64,000 bases of DNA from Orbilia blumenaviensis (lineage: Eukaryota; Ascomycota; Orbiliomycetes; Orbiliales; Orbiliaceae), in contig JAVHNS010000004.1 in NCBI GenBank assembly GCA_036872755.1, positions 2,914,001 through 2,978,000 on the forward strand, written 5' to 3'. This document shows, one piece after another, positions 22,497 through 33,784 of this stretch. The notes beneath the pieces were generated by a model. The model had not been told where the DNA came from. It did not search any database and saw only the letters and a program-made list of their open reading frames with translations. Numbering within the stretch: the stretch's first letter is position 1; every line of letters starts with the position of its first letter. A program made the position numbers and the translations under genes.

Positions 22497-23888
22497 TCAA
22501 TCAGTCCAGCCTTCATCACTAATAGCACTTAGCCTCCTCATCAAATAATCTCTCCCTAGATCACCCCAATTGGCCCCAGTACTTGCATCCTCCTTCAACG
22601 TTTGTTCATTCCTTAATATAGCTTCCATAGCACCTCCCGCTCCCGAAGCACGCAATACCTTTGCAATACTGGCATGTACATTACATAGTCTCGGTTTAGG
22701 CACCGGGATCTGTGCAAATACATCGCAACTTCCAAAGTGTAATACATCTCCATCTTCGTGCTGAATTGAACCTGGAAACTGGGTGTTTGTAAGTAATCGA
22801 ATGCGATAGACGTATCTGCATCTATCTTCTTCTTGACAACCGTCGATGTTTATATTAACTTCATTACGAGGGAAGCCCGGACCCGGAGTTGAATCCCATG
22901 GCTCAGCTTCGATGCACCATTTTAAATTTCTGAATGAGAGGTATAGCTGAGGGGTGAGGATTATCCCATTCGAAGGGTTATTAACCACATCTACATCCTC
23001 CATCATGACATCTTCGGCAGCATCAATACCGCAAAACTTTTGCATATAGTATTTTAGCTTAGCGTTTGCAGAGTATTGGTTGCCCCAAATCCACCCTGTT
23101 GTTCCCACCGATATAATTCCTGGAATTGTGGATACCCCGCCCAAGCTTGAACGGCTAGTTGAGGCGAAGAAATATGGAATCAGATGCGTAGGCACGACGT
23201 AGTCTTCATGAATGTCTAGTTCTTGGCGTTCGATATCGTTGGTAAGGATATCTGGTCGGTTGTAATTCCATACCCCGCCGATAATGGTGCGGTGGCCATC
23301 CCGTGCGAGAAGAAGGGATTTGAATGCGGATTGTATATTGCTGGATGTCTCTGGGGAGAATGGAGGCGGGGGCTGTGGGGTCATGAAGGGGATTATGAGG
23401 TTGTCAAGGTAAGATTTCGAGAAGGAGTGGATAGAGTATCTGAAGGAGTTGCAGTGAGAGAGCGTGTATGATATGTGTTCCCATGTGTGGTTTTGCGTAG
23501 GAGCTAGAATTATATCTATGCCTAAGGGCCCGTTGGGGTTGTAGAGTGGGCTGCTGGTGGATGATACCAGGTCATCCAGTATCTGAATCGTTTTTTCATT
23601 CCGTCTTAGGAGATCCCAGAGGTGATTCGCGATAGAATCAGGATCGTAGGCGTAGGTTAGAAGGCTGTGTGCCAAATGAATTGTGGATATCTCTTGTAGG
23701 GAGAAGTTTATAAAATCGAATTCCCCTAGGTCGAGGGGCGGGTAAGGGTGCTCGTGATGTTGGGGAAGCCTTTGGTATTCTTTTGGGTCGTTGCCAATTT
23801 CGAAGCCCCCGATTATGGCGGTAATGCCACGGAGAGCTACGACAAGGGGCGTCGGCGCTGACGACGTAGCGAAAGTAGGAGTATCCAT
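22497..23888 (-). CDS. Hypothetical protein, 463 aa, single exon
   Basis: I do not recognise this protein. It is one uninterrupted 463-codon ORF with no signal peptide or transmembrane segment. Its sequence is balanced and globular-looking: N-terminal hydrophobic VVALRGITAIIGGFEIG, a central PPPPF stretch, Trp-containing segments (TIIGGVWNYNRP, VGTTGWIWGNQYS), a Cys-containing basic C-terminus and an acidic patch MMEDVDVV. A TATA-like TATATAAA on the same strand lies 140 nt upstream of the ATG, supporting expression and this start. It is flanked by a convergent THOC7 and by 6 kb of gene-poor sequence, a setting typical of lineage-specific genes. An upstream small exon cannot be excluded. No function is proposed. 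Confidence 0.65.
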   Translation of the reverse strand: MDTPTFATSSAPTPLVVALRGITAIIGGFEIGNDPKEYQRLPQHHEHPYPPLDLGEFDFINFSLQEISTIHLAHSLLTYAYDPDSIANHLWDLLRRNEKTIQILDDLVSSTSSPLYNPNGPLGIDIILAPTQNHTWEHISYTLSHCNSFRYSIHSFSKSYLDNLIIPFMTPQPPPPFSPETSSNIQSAFKSLLLARDGHRTIIGGVWNYNRPDILTNDIERQELDIHEDYVVPTHLIPYFFASTSRSSLGGVSTIPGIISVGTTGWIWGNQYSANAKLKYYMQKFCGIDAAEDVMMEDVDVVNNPSNGIILTPQLYLSFRNLKWCIEAEPWDSTPGPGFPRNEVNINIDGCQEEDRCRYVYRIRLLTNTQFPGSIQHEDGDVLHFGSCDVFAQIPVPKPRLCNVHASIAKVLRASGAGGAMEAILRNEQTLKEDASTGANWGDLGRDYLMRRLSAISDEGWTD

Positions 23889-24027
23889 ATTAATTGATAG
23901 GGTTATAGATGCGAAGGGGAGAACAGTTGACCCGAGAGGGTGTCAGAATAGGACCTATGATCGACAAGACGCTAGTTAGAGATTAGCATCGGGATTACTG
24001 AATAGATGCATTTTTGAGAGTTGGGAA

Positions 24028-24035
24028 TTTATATA
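24028..24035 (-). promoter_or_regulatory. TATA-like box of the orphan 463-aa gene
   Basis: TATATAAA on the minus strand, 140 nt upstream of the predicted ATG of the hypothetical gene. The position fits a fungal core promoter. This assignment rests on position and sequence only. Confidence 0.4.
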
Positions 24036-27000
24036 TCACTTGCAGGCTGTTATAGGCGTATAGACGCATCAGACCCTCATGTGCATTTCACCGTTCGCTT
24101 GTGTCAGTAAGGTTTCTCGTTTAAACGCTTGCAATTATATTTAATATAATTTCACGACCGGAAGTAGATTATACTTTCAAATCCTATGCTAAATTATATG
24201 CATAATTAGCGTAAAGAGGTTTAAAGTTTCCAGTAACTGTTTCAAATACACAACTTTCGACAGGTTTGCATAATAAAATGACTGAGAAAAACAGGTTTTT
24301 AACGTTTATATTGGAGACATCTACTTAGTTATTGGCGCTCGCACGACAAGTGGTTGACGTGCTTGCTAGAAAAGTTATAAAATAATATGTCTATATCTAC
24401 AGATCTTAAGAAACCTAGGAAGTTTCAACGCCGCGATACTGCCGGAATCGAGGTTGCAATGCATCAGCCTCTTAGTCTTGGGGGATTCGCACCTCATCTA
24501 TCAGATTGTGTTGGATCTGTTGCAATTTTCTGTGTTGCATAAAGCAAAACATCGGATTCGCGAACGCGAAATGGCCTGTAGATATCAACATTGTAATTCC
24601 TCGCGACACCGTGATGTGTACATAACGTGAAATGTATGCAATGCATAGTCGGTGACGCTGTGAATGCCCAATATTATGTTTACCCTATCACATAGCCTGA
24701 ACCGAATCGTGAGGCAATAAAAGACATGTTTATCACAGCCGGCCCCACTCCATGCTCCCCGCGTCGATGCACGTACCCCAGTACCGAGCTGAAAGAACGT
24801 AATATCTGCAAGGAAGTAGTTTATGCAGATACTGAGACGTCTTTCGATTCGCTCGCTCGGTGATATCCCAAGGAATTTTGCAGGGCCTGCAAAGCAAAAG
24901 TCTGCAGGGCTGACGGTCCCAAATGTCTGTCCGCCTACCTAATCGATTGGAGCTTCTTTATACGAAAGGAAAACAAATCTGGATCATTCGATTGCGATTG
25001 CTTGTCACTTTGCAGATTGCACATTTTTGGCAGCGAAGATTTTAACATGATCCTTGCATGCGTCTATTTGTGGTTGTAGCGAGATCGACGATTTGGTTTA
25101 GATATCAGAGCTTGGGCCTCGATTATGCGAATCGTGCGTCATCTTTGAGTGATATTTGGCTTCGTTCGGACTCAATTGGTCCCAATTTGAAGAATCTGGA
25201 TAGCCTAGGAAGGGGGAAGTTTGTCTGAGATACAAGGGGACACTTTACCGTTTTCTTCGAAATATTACTGTTCTTGTTTGTCCCTTGGTAGATGCAATCT
25301 AATGTAGCGCTATAGTGGTCTATATGGTTTGTCCCGAGGAATCTTTGACTTTGGAATTCTACGACATCGCCTCCTCCTGCCGACGATTAGCGAAGCTGGT
25401 TATGTATATTAGTGAGTCTGTTCTAATTGGCAGGAGTAGACAGCTTAATCATGACTCTCATTTGTTTCCACGTGGGCCTACATCCCACATCGAAAGACGG
25501 TTGAAGCTGAGTTTGACATATGGTAAACCTCGGTTCTTCCACGCTTGTGGTTAGATTTTGACCACAGCGTCGATTCGCATAATTTCCAAAGACCAAAGCA
25601 GCATGGTCAATGAAATGAGATACTGAAGCCTAATTCCAACAAAAATACACAAGAATTAATGTATACAAACACAAAAACATATATCAATACAATACAAACT
25701 ACCCCAATGATCGATAATTTGTATACAATTGTGAATACAGACTTCCCTACCTGGAAATTCTTCGGGTTGATTCCACCAATATTTCGTTCTAAGAGCGAGA
25801 CTAAACCCAAATGGCGAAGGCTTTTCATCCCAATAGTTTTGCATAATTCGCCACATGCACGATATCACATATATTCACAATATGTAATAACGTAAGCCTA
25901 GTAGAGCCTGAGGCTCTCATAATCTAGCGGTATACTAACTTAGTAGTCACTAATTGTATTTCTACCGCCGTGGATTCGTCCGCGAACCCTCGCGCCGTTG
26001 GTCAATGCATGCAAATACGGTTGATCGATCCCGATACCCGCGTCGGATATTTTATCCGATAATTGAGGTAGCCTTTTCTTTGCTGAAGCCTCGAACCCGA
26101 GCCATGATGGATATTCCATCAAGGCTTAAAAAGAAATAGAGAGCATGAGTATTATCTTTATGAGGCGGTTGTGCCATCGTGTGGATCGTGTATTAGCCAA
26201 TAAATTGTTACTAATTGTTGTGATGGCTGGAATATATTAAGATTGCAATTTCCGTAAGCACTTGGAATGGGTAATACCAATTCACAATCGGGTTCTGGGA
26301 AATAACAGTTGTGATAGATCTGAAGACTCTTTACGAAGGCAAAGTACCCCGTAAATAATCTCGATCGGCTTTGTTTTAATTGTTTTAGTTCTATTGTTAG
26401 ATATTTTAGAATTTCAATAATAAAATTAACAATTTGTATTCGTGTTAGTTGTATACTATTGCAAACGTTGTGATTGTTGTGGGTTGCCCTTTGTGGCTGG
26501 CAGAATTTAATGGCTGACTCGTGAATGTGATGACATTTGAATGCGTTGGCTGTTGCAGTGGTTGGAAATGCCGGAGAACCAAGAACCCTAGAGAGGTTGA
26601 TATCGTGGTGTTATGGTTAGTTTGGAACGTCGTCAAGTTCATTACCTTACGAGCTAAGCAATTTGCGTCTGTGTACGTTCGATGGGCAGATAAGTTCCTG
26701 ATTCTAGTGATATTGAACAATTACCTCTTTTCGACGTCACCAAGTAATATCAGCTCAGAGTAGAGATTAATTGGATCCATTCTTTGGATTCCACACTCTA
26801 CTCATAATAAAACGTGATGCCAAAAAAGATCTTCGAGACGAGGGTCCCTGGTCTAGGATTGAAGGGGAAACTGCGGTCAGGAGGATTTTGTTGTTCTGGG
26901 CATTCCTGGCGGTGACTTTTTCTGGTGTTTTCGATAGAGCGAGAAGAGGGACGGGATGCAACCGACTAACTTTAGTGTATGTGATCACTGCACTGGATTT

Positions 27001-29855
27001 TTTTTTTTTTTCACCCATTGAGGGGTTTCATGATACACTGCTGATGCCGATATCGTCGGGCTGCGACGACCTCCTTGAAAGGAAATAGTAGACACGTTGA
27101 TTTCTTACTTGTTCCAGAATATGGTTTAGGCTGAAGTACAAAAGCAGCATGCCCATTCCACATGCCCAATATCCTCTTTCTGGGACCCCACTGTACAGGG
27201 CTTGTGTGTTCCTGTATGGTTGTGAGGCGGATGTTTTGGTTGTGGTGTTTTGGAAACCGGCTCGGATAACCCCACATTTGGGTCGTGCGCCTGCATGGAG
27301 GGGCTCGCCTGGGACGCTATAAACAATGCCACCCCGGCTCATGGCAACGACCAAAACAACACGTCTTCCGACGGCTGAACCCCACGCCTGTTAGGTTGGA
27401 TTGGATGCATGGGTATGAGCATACGATGTGGAGTTGGGGAGATGACGCCAGTCGCAGTCGCAGTCGCATTCGTGAGATGGGAGAGTGGAAGTATCGCGAG
27501 ATTCGCAACTTCTCGGCTTCTTTGGACGGTAGGATAGGCGACTAGACAAGCGCCTTTCATGCAGGTCGTAATTTCAGTTGTGACTTTTGCACATCGGTTA
27601 ACCTTCTGGAATGAAGCTTCTTGAGATCTCTCTTCCGTGATGCTAAAATTGGGGACCAACTTTTTTTTTTTACAAGGCCCACAAAATTTTTTCGGCATGG
27701 TCTTTGGATGTCAACTAGTCGCCGGAGATAGGAAAGCCGCACACCACGTCCACAAACCATGGCCAGATTTTTTCTCGTAGTAACGGCCTGGTTGAGCTGA
27801 GTTCTTCGGGTTCTGAGACTTGGCCTTCAAGGAGCAAAGCAAGGGAGATGCTGGGACCACACGAGTCCAATCAGCCTTCTGGTTGTGGGTCAAGTTGGAA
27901 CAAAGTTCCTGTGATTATAGGGTTGAAGAGAAGAAGCGATTTTACGCGGGATGGTGAGCATGAACCCCCCTGCTGGCGTCCTTTTTTGGAGGAAGAGATT
28001 CCTTCGTTTGCCTGATGCTAGCAAGGCCCAACCTAATTTCGCGAGGGACCGCTTTCTTTCTTGTAAGCAGTCGTTCGTTTTATGAATGCAAATTGCAGTT
28101 CGAATGTGCTGGTACGGGCACACAGTAGGTTTGCAGTCGAAATGTTAAAGAAAGTTCTATGCAAGACATTGGTATGCAAATTTCAAGATGCAGCATCGAC
28201 GGGACGACGGTCGTCTAATTCACTGTCGCTGTCAGTTACATGTACATGGACATGCACATGTAATTACAGAGTGGAGCCGACTAATTAGGAGTATGTATGA
28301 ACTGTCATACGCCATAGAGACAATGACGCCCCGGTGCAGTCTGTGCCTCAGAGGTCTCCAATCTGGTCTGGGAGGGAAAAATCCAGACTGAGAAAGGATA
28401 TCTGTTTGGGTTTGCTGCTGGCAGCGGTTGGATCTGGTTTCTATGGTTATCGCGACCAGATTCCGGAAGCAGTTTAGGCAAGGGCAGTCCACAGAGCGGT
28501 CTCGTGGGAGTTCTTCCCGCTGTCTTGGGACTTTTTTTTCTCACTGCATTGAAACTACAGACTGGCAGTTGTTTGGTGCTCTCCAGCTGGTTGGATTCAA
28601 TGTTGAGCCTTTCTACCATCCATTTTCATGTGTGCGAACAGCATATCTACGGCGTCGCTTGTCAGACCGGCAGCCAAAACGTGAATTTAAATTACAGGCA
28701 AGAAAAAAAAAGACCAGACGAATACCTGGTGGGAGTGCCACGGCTACCGAAGTCAAGAATCTGACACCGATATCCTAGTCGAGATAGTGCCGGTCTTTCC
28801 ATGCATGGTTTTACAGTGAAGAAGTTGCTTTTGTTGCGGCGGGAGCGAGTTTGTGTTATCGAACTTGACTTTCCCTCTGATATGCCCCTGCCGGCCGCTA
28901 ACGCTTTGCATCACTGCACATAACAACCAGCCCGGACAAGACCCGGCTTTTCTTTTGCGGTTTGGGTCATACAATCAATTGGTCGTTAACTTTGGTTAGT
29001 TTCGTGGGCTCTTGGTAAAATGCTCCCGGCAGAGGGATTGGTTTAAAAGGTGTCGGTGTGCTGCAGTAGAGACCCAGTTGACCCGCTTTCGACTCCCCGA
29101 CCGAGAGAGAAGTCTGTTACGCCGTCGCCCATAGCAACAGACAGAAGTTAAGGCCAGAGGCAGCAGCATCATCATCATCATCATTATCACCAGCATCACC
29201 ACTACCACCACCACTACGGTCAGGTAGTAACCGGGTAGAGAGCTTTAACCTCATCTCGCCTCCCTTATTCCACAGTGCTCTTAGTGCCCTACTTAGCCCT
29301 GGAAATTACACAGTGCTGAGAGACAGTTAATAAGAGTGCGCCGAGAAAGGATAGGCCGGCGCTCAAACATCACGGCTTCGCTGCTGTTTTTCCAATTAGG
29401 AAATACGACCAGGCCGAAACCTTAGCAACCGGCTCCTAGCCCTGTAGCGACAACTTCTGCCCTGATTGGCTTGACATCTCGACCGCCTTCCTCTGGTCGA
29501 CCTCAAAACCAGCCCTCATCCTCAACCTCAACCTCAACTTCCTCTCTTCGTTCCCTCTCATTGCATAACCATCTTGTCTTCTTCTTCTTCCCCATCGAGG
29601 GTCCTCTTGATTGTACTAACCACCACCGCCATTACAGCAAGCAGCCTAAGCTACATTCCCTTGGTCATTCCTCTCCGACTTGACCTTCCCTTTCGACTGG
29701 ACATTTGATATCAATCAACACGCATCATCACGACACGACAATCATCATCGTCAACAACACCAACATCATTGATATCAAATCATCTCTAACAGGGAAAGAC
29801 GGATAGATAGTTGTGTCTTCGAATCTCAAAATCAATAACCTTCCTTCGATCTCCT

Positions 29856-29885
29856 TTCCTTCCTTCCTTCCTTCCTTCCTTCCTT
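29856..29885 (+). repeat. (TTCC)n tetranucleotide repeat
   Basis: About seven TTCC units in the presumed 5' leader of Cdc25. It is a pyrimidine-rich simple repeat that may be length-polymorphic. Confidence 0.9.
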
Positions 29886-30006
29886 GCTTTCTTCTTAAGA
29901 AGGTATCATCGACAGTAACCAATCCGGTTACATTCATGCTGCCTGCAGATTTCTCGTCTATCAGATTCGAATCCCAAGTACCACGACTATTCCTTTCTGT
30001 TCTCTA

Positions 30007-31866
30007 ATGGCAACAATGGATTTCTCTTCCCCTCTGGCTGCTATCAGCCCTCCGGAAGGCAGCTGGCTCCAACCAACTCCACTTCGTTCAAGTCTCACAT
30101 TCGACCCTCAAAGTCCTTACACGCCTCGACTTGATGTCAGCCAGGATTCCTCTTTCTTTGATCTTGATATGAGCTTGAATGGTTCCCCTACGGACTGTCT
30201 GGCCGCAGATCTCTCCCAAAACTTTCATATTGACAAGACGTAAGTTAATATGGGATTTATCAGATTTAACATATTTGCATTTCATTAACTGGTTTTGTGC
30301 ATAGTCCTGCATTCCCTACTCCGCGCCGTTCCTTGTTCTCCGCATTTGATGGCACTACTCGTAAGTCTTTTTTTGACTCTTCTAAACCCTGATGACGACA
30401 ATCAGCGTTTATAGTTTCTGTTTGCATACAGGTCCATTTGTTACAACTCCACCACTTCCCTCATCGCCAGCATGCTCCGATATAATGGAGCTGAGCCCCT
30501 TGCCACATAAGCCAATCTTTACCAAGAAGTCGTCGAAACTTAGTGTAGTTTCTCCAGACCTGGATAGTCCCTGCCAGATGCAGCGTAAAACAAGCAATGA
30601 GTAGGTCCCAAATTGACGGATGGATGTGTCATACCATTACGACTTCTAACACATAGGCATGTAGGCGCAAGAAGCTACTTCTCCCACGTCGCCCATCTCT
30701 TCAACGTAACAAGGCCAAGGCTTTCGCGCAGAGCATCGTCTTGAAGTCTGCCGGTGCCTCTAAGCTCGGATTTACCGGTGAGGATGACAAAAAGCCATTC
30801 CAATTGGGCGACAAGAAGATGTCACCAATCTTGGCCCTTGACGATATGTTTACTGCGTCCCCGGAAGTTTCGCGTATCGGCCTGGGGCTCAACCTTAATG
30901 AGGGACAGGGAAAGCCACGCATGCCAATCTTTAGGGATTTGAAGGATTCCGCCGATGGTTCGCCATTGGCTGGAGCGAACCGTCGTACTGCTGCTCGAGA
31001 CGGCCCACCACGTAAAATGCCGTGCCGACGATCCCTCAGTATGTATAATAAAGCTGAGGACGTCATCTCGCCCAAGCAGAAGTTCGAGCCTAAGTTCTGT
31101 ATCAAGTCACCTTCGCAGGTCGCTGCACGTGAAAGCCAGGTCCTCCCATGCTTCGGAACTGAGAAGGATGTCTTGAAGAGAATCACTCGTGAAACTATGA
31201 TTGATGTTCTTGATGGCAAGTACACCCATCAATATGATGAGTTGAAGATCGTGGACTGCAGATTTGAGTATGAGTACGAGGGTGGTCACATTGCTGGTGC
31301 CATCAACATCAACAATACCGACGATGTCGACAAGGTTCTCTTGTCCCTCAGGTCCGAAACCGAAGCCGAGGCCAAGAAGACTTTGTTGATTTTCCACTGC
31401 GAATACTCTGCCCATCGTGCTCCAAGAATGTGAGTTCCGATCCCCTTATACGTAATAGGCAATAATAGTTTTGATACTAACAGACACTTGCAGCGCTCAC
31501 CAGCTTCGATCTCGTGATCGTCAAGTCAATATGCATCGTTATCCAACCTTGTTCTATCCTGAGGTCTATATCCTCGACGGTGGCTACAGCGGCTTCTTTG
31601 CTGAACACAAGGATCGTTGCGAACCACAGAACTACATCGGTATGGATGATTCTCGTCACAAGGCACTATGCGAGCGTGAAATGGGAAAGTTCCGCAAAGC
31701 CACCAAATTTGGCAGAACTATGAGCTACACCTACGGAGCGAATCCGGCGAATGCCAACAATGATTCACCATCTGCCCGACGTGCCCCGCTTGGCCAAGCC
31801 TCTTTTGGTGTCAACGGTGTTATCCCACGCCCCCGTGGCGATGGCAAGCGCCACTGTTCATATTAG
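30007..31866 (+). CDS. Cdc25-type M-phase inducer phosphatase
   Basis: Dual-specificity phosphatase that removes inhibitory Tyr/Thr phosphates from Cdk1 (nimX/Cdc2) at G2/M; orthologue of Aspergillus nimT and fission yeast cdc25. Exons 30007-30239, 30305-30360, 30432-30600, 30665-31429 and 31494-31866 join to 531 aa. The N-terminal half is a disordered, Ser/Pro-rich regulatory region with many SP/TP sites (for example SPLAAISPPE, PSSPA, VSPDLDSP), expected targets of CDK and checkpoint kinases. The C-terminal rhodanese-fold catalytic domain begins near RITRETMIDVLDGKY. The active-site loop HCEYSAHRAPR contains Cys398 and Arg404 (CX5R), followed by RSRDRQVNMHRYPTLFYPE and DGGYSGFF. The catalytic loop is split by intron 4 after RAPR. 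A short KKSSKLSVVSPDL segment may bind 14-3-3 when phosphorylated (inference). Confidence 0.95.
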
Positions 31867-33784
31867 TAAATTGGCAGTGCTGTACCCAAATTGAAGTGCA
31901 GGGCGGCGTGGATTCTTTTCTTCGGCACCATCGGATTCAACAATATCGCCTTTTTCAACCCTTATCATTTACGACCTTACAATAACGACTATTTGTCTTT
32001 TGGAATCACAACGGCATAGCACTATTGCATAGCATTATTTCGGTTTTTGGTCCATTGGTCTTTCACGCGAATATCCTAATTCTGGGAGACCGTCTTTTAT
32101 CTTTATTCTGAAGCCCCTTTATAGCCCAAGATCTTTCCCCATCAGCGTTTTTCTAGCATGTTCTTCCCCTTTTCCTTTTTTCTCTTCTCGACGTTCATTC
32201 AGCGACCCTTTAGAGTTTACGATCACGCGAAAGTACTTGCTCGCGACATCAGGTCTAACTATGCCTGCGTCGAACGAGTACTTAGCTACGACTTTATTAA
32301 TGACCCCAACCACACTATCTTTCAAACCAACTGCACTTTTCTCTACAAAAACCTTCCTTCGAACCACTTGCCGACAAATCATCACCTTTGACAAACGACA
32401 CGCTAACCATACCACCGGAGGGACTTTGACTTCTAACATTAGTCGAATGAACTCACGATCACCAGAGACTTTACTACACCCCGCTGTATCTTGAACCGTT
32501 CTAAACAGTTCATCCAGAACCAGCACAACTTCCCCCTTTGAAGCTACTAGCATTAGAAGAGCCTATGGCAGAACCTCTATGTCCTGTTATCTGACAAGCT
32601 TACCTCCTTCTATGCACCAATAAAACTACATAAAAACCTTTTAGGTATCTCCTTTTCTCACTTGTCCCTATTGTTCTTGCATTTGGAGTTCATTGTGCAA
32701 TTATTGTTTGTGTTGGTGTTTTGGTACCCTTTTCTACTTTTTTGTACATTGGGTTTTGGGTGATAATCATCTTCTTGCTCTTATTCTTTTGCCGGACCTT
32801 CGAGGTAAACAGGAAAACTAGCTTCTTGGAATTGTTAAGGTTAGGTTGAAGCATTTTGAGTCTTTTGATTTTGTTTTTTTGCCCGGAGTTCTTGATGTGC
32901 ATTTTCTTCCTTTTTTCTTCATACCCAGTCTCGTCTCTGACTACTTAAGCAGAGCTCGACTACTTGTTCTTCATTTCCGTTATTTCCTTAGTTGTTCTGT
33001 ATCAACATATGTAGGTGGGTGGCCTTTGTAAGAGAGGGAGAGTAGATGATTTCCTTTGTCCGATCGACGCAATTGCTAAAGAGCCATGGGAAACATGATT
33101 ACAAGTAAACTACACCAAAAAGAAAGAGAAAAAAATACATTTACTAACAAATAAGTAACACAACCATGTATTTAACCTTAACCCCGTCTCTATATATTCC
33201 CTTACTTGGCTCGGTAAAAAAGGGGGAGCATCAATTGTCTGTTTCTAGGTCTCACAATGTATTGGAGGTCTGGGGGGATGCTTTTCCTTTTTTTTTTTTT
33301 TACGTTGGCTGCGTTTGGGAGATGTAGGTACAAGGGGCGGGAGAAAGAGATGTTTATGATCGATGGCAATTGAATGATTACTACTTCTTAATATCCTTAC
33401 ATCTTTTTTTTAATCGTGATGTCTTCGAATTGCCCTTTGGCTTAAGGAAGGAAGGGAAGGACGTAAAGCGAACATGACATGCCAATGGCTTTGTCAAAGA
33501 GTAGTCCAGTGGCCATCCTTCGCCAGGAATCAATAGAGGAAAAGGGAGAAAATATGCCTGTATTGCTTTTGCTAACCCAAACCTCTCCTATAACTCCGGC
33601 CATGAAGAGTGAAGATAATAGTACAGATCTACTTGTCTATCTGTACGCAAAGGAAATGACAAAGAAAGTAAATGCAAAAAAAAATCGCCTTAGAACCCCC
33701 TGAATAATAATAAAAAAAGCCTCCCTAGCAAAAAGGATGTAAAAGGAAACGAGTGACACCCTATAAGAAAACCCATTGCTGACC
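31867..33784. other. Convergent intergenic region, 1.9 kb
   Basis: This lies between the 3' ends of Cdc25 and the DLH/SnoaL gene. It is T-rich on the plus strand, with long U-rich 3' UTR-like tracts and T runs near 33290. A 144-codon minus-strand ORF at 32119-32553 has a Val-rich product without any resemblance I recognise, so I do not call it. No RNA gene is seen. Confidence 0.45.

Larger units (their letters stand above)
23889..30006. other. 6-kb gene-poor region upstream of Cdc25
   Basis: I can support no protein-coding gene here. The ORFs at 26445-27760 and 28232-28778 overlap one another on both strands and look random. Notable items are a perfect 7-bp inverted repeat with TTT loop (TCGGATA/TATCCGA, about 26043-26059), a CAT/CAC-rich trinucleotide stretch (29166-29215) and a (TTCC)n run (29856-29885). 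The last 700-800 nt are pyrimidine-rich and probably form the promoter and long 5' leader of Cdc25, which is often long for cell-cycle genes. Confidence 0.45.

Noticed and set aside
26445..27760. Dense set of overlapping ORFs on both strands
   Set aside because: No frame stands out, none has a domain or splice partners; typical of chance ORFs in moderately GC-rich spacer.
32119..32553. 144-codon minus-strand ORF between Cdc25 and the DLH/SnoaL gene
   Set aside because: Starts with ATG but is Val-rich with no family resemblance, and sits within convergent 3' UTR-like sequence.
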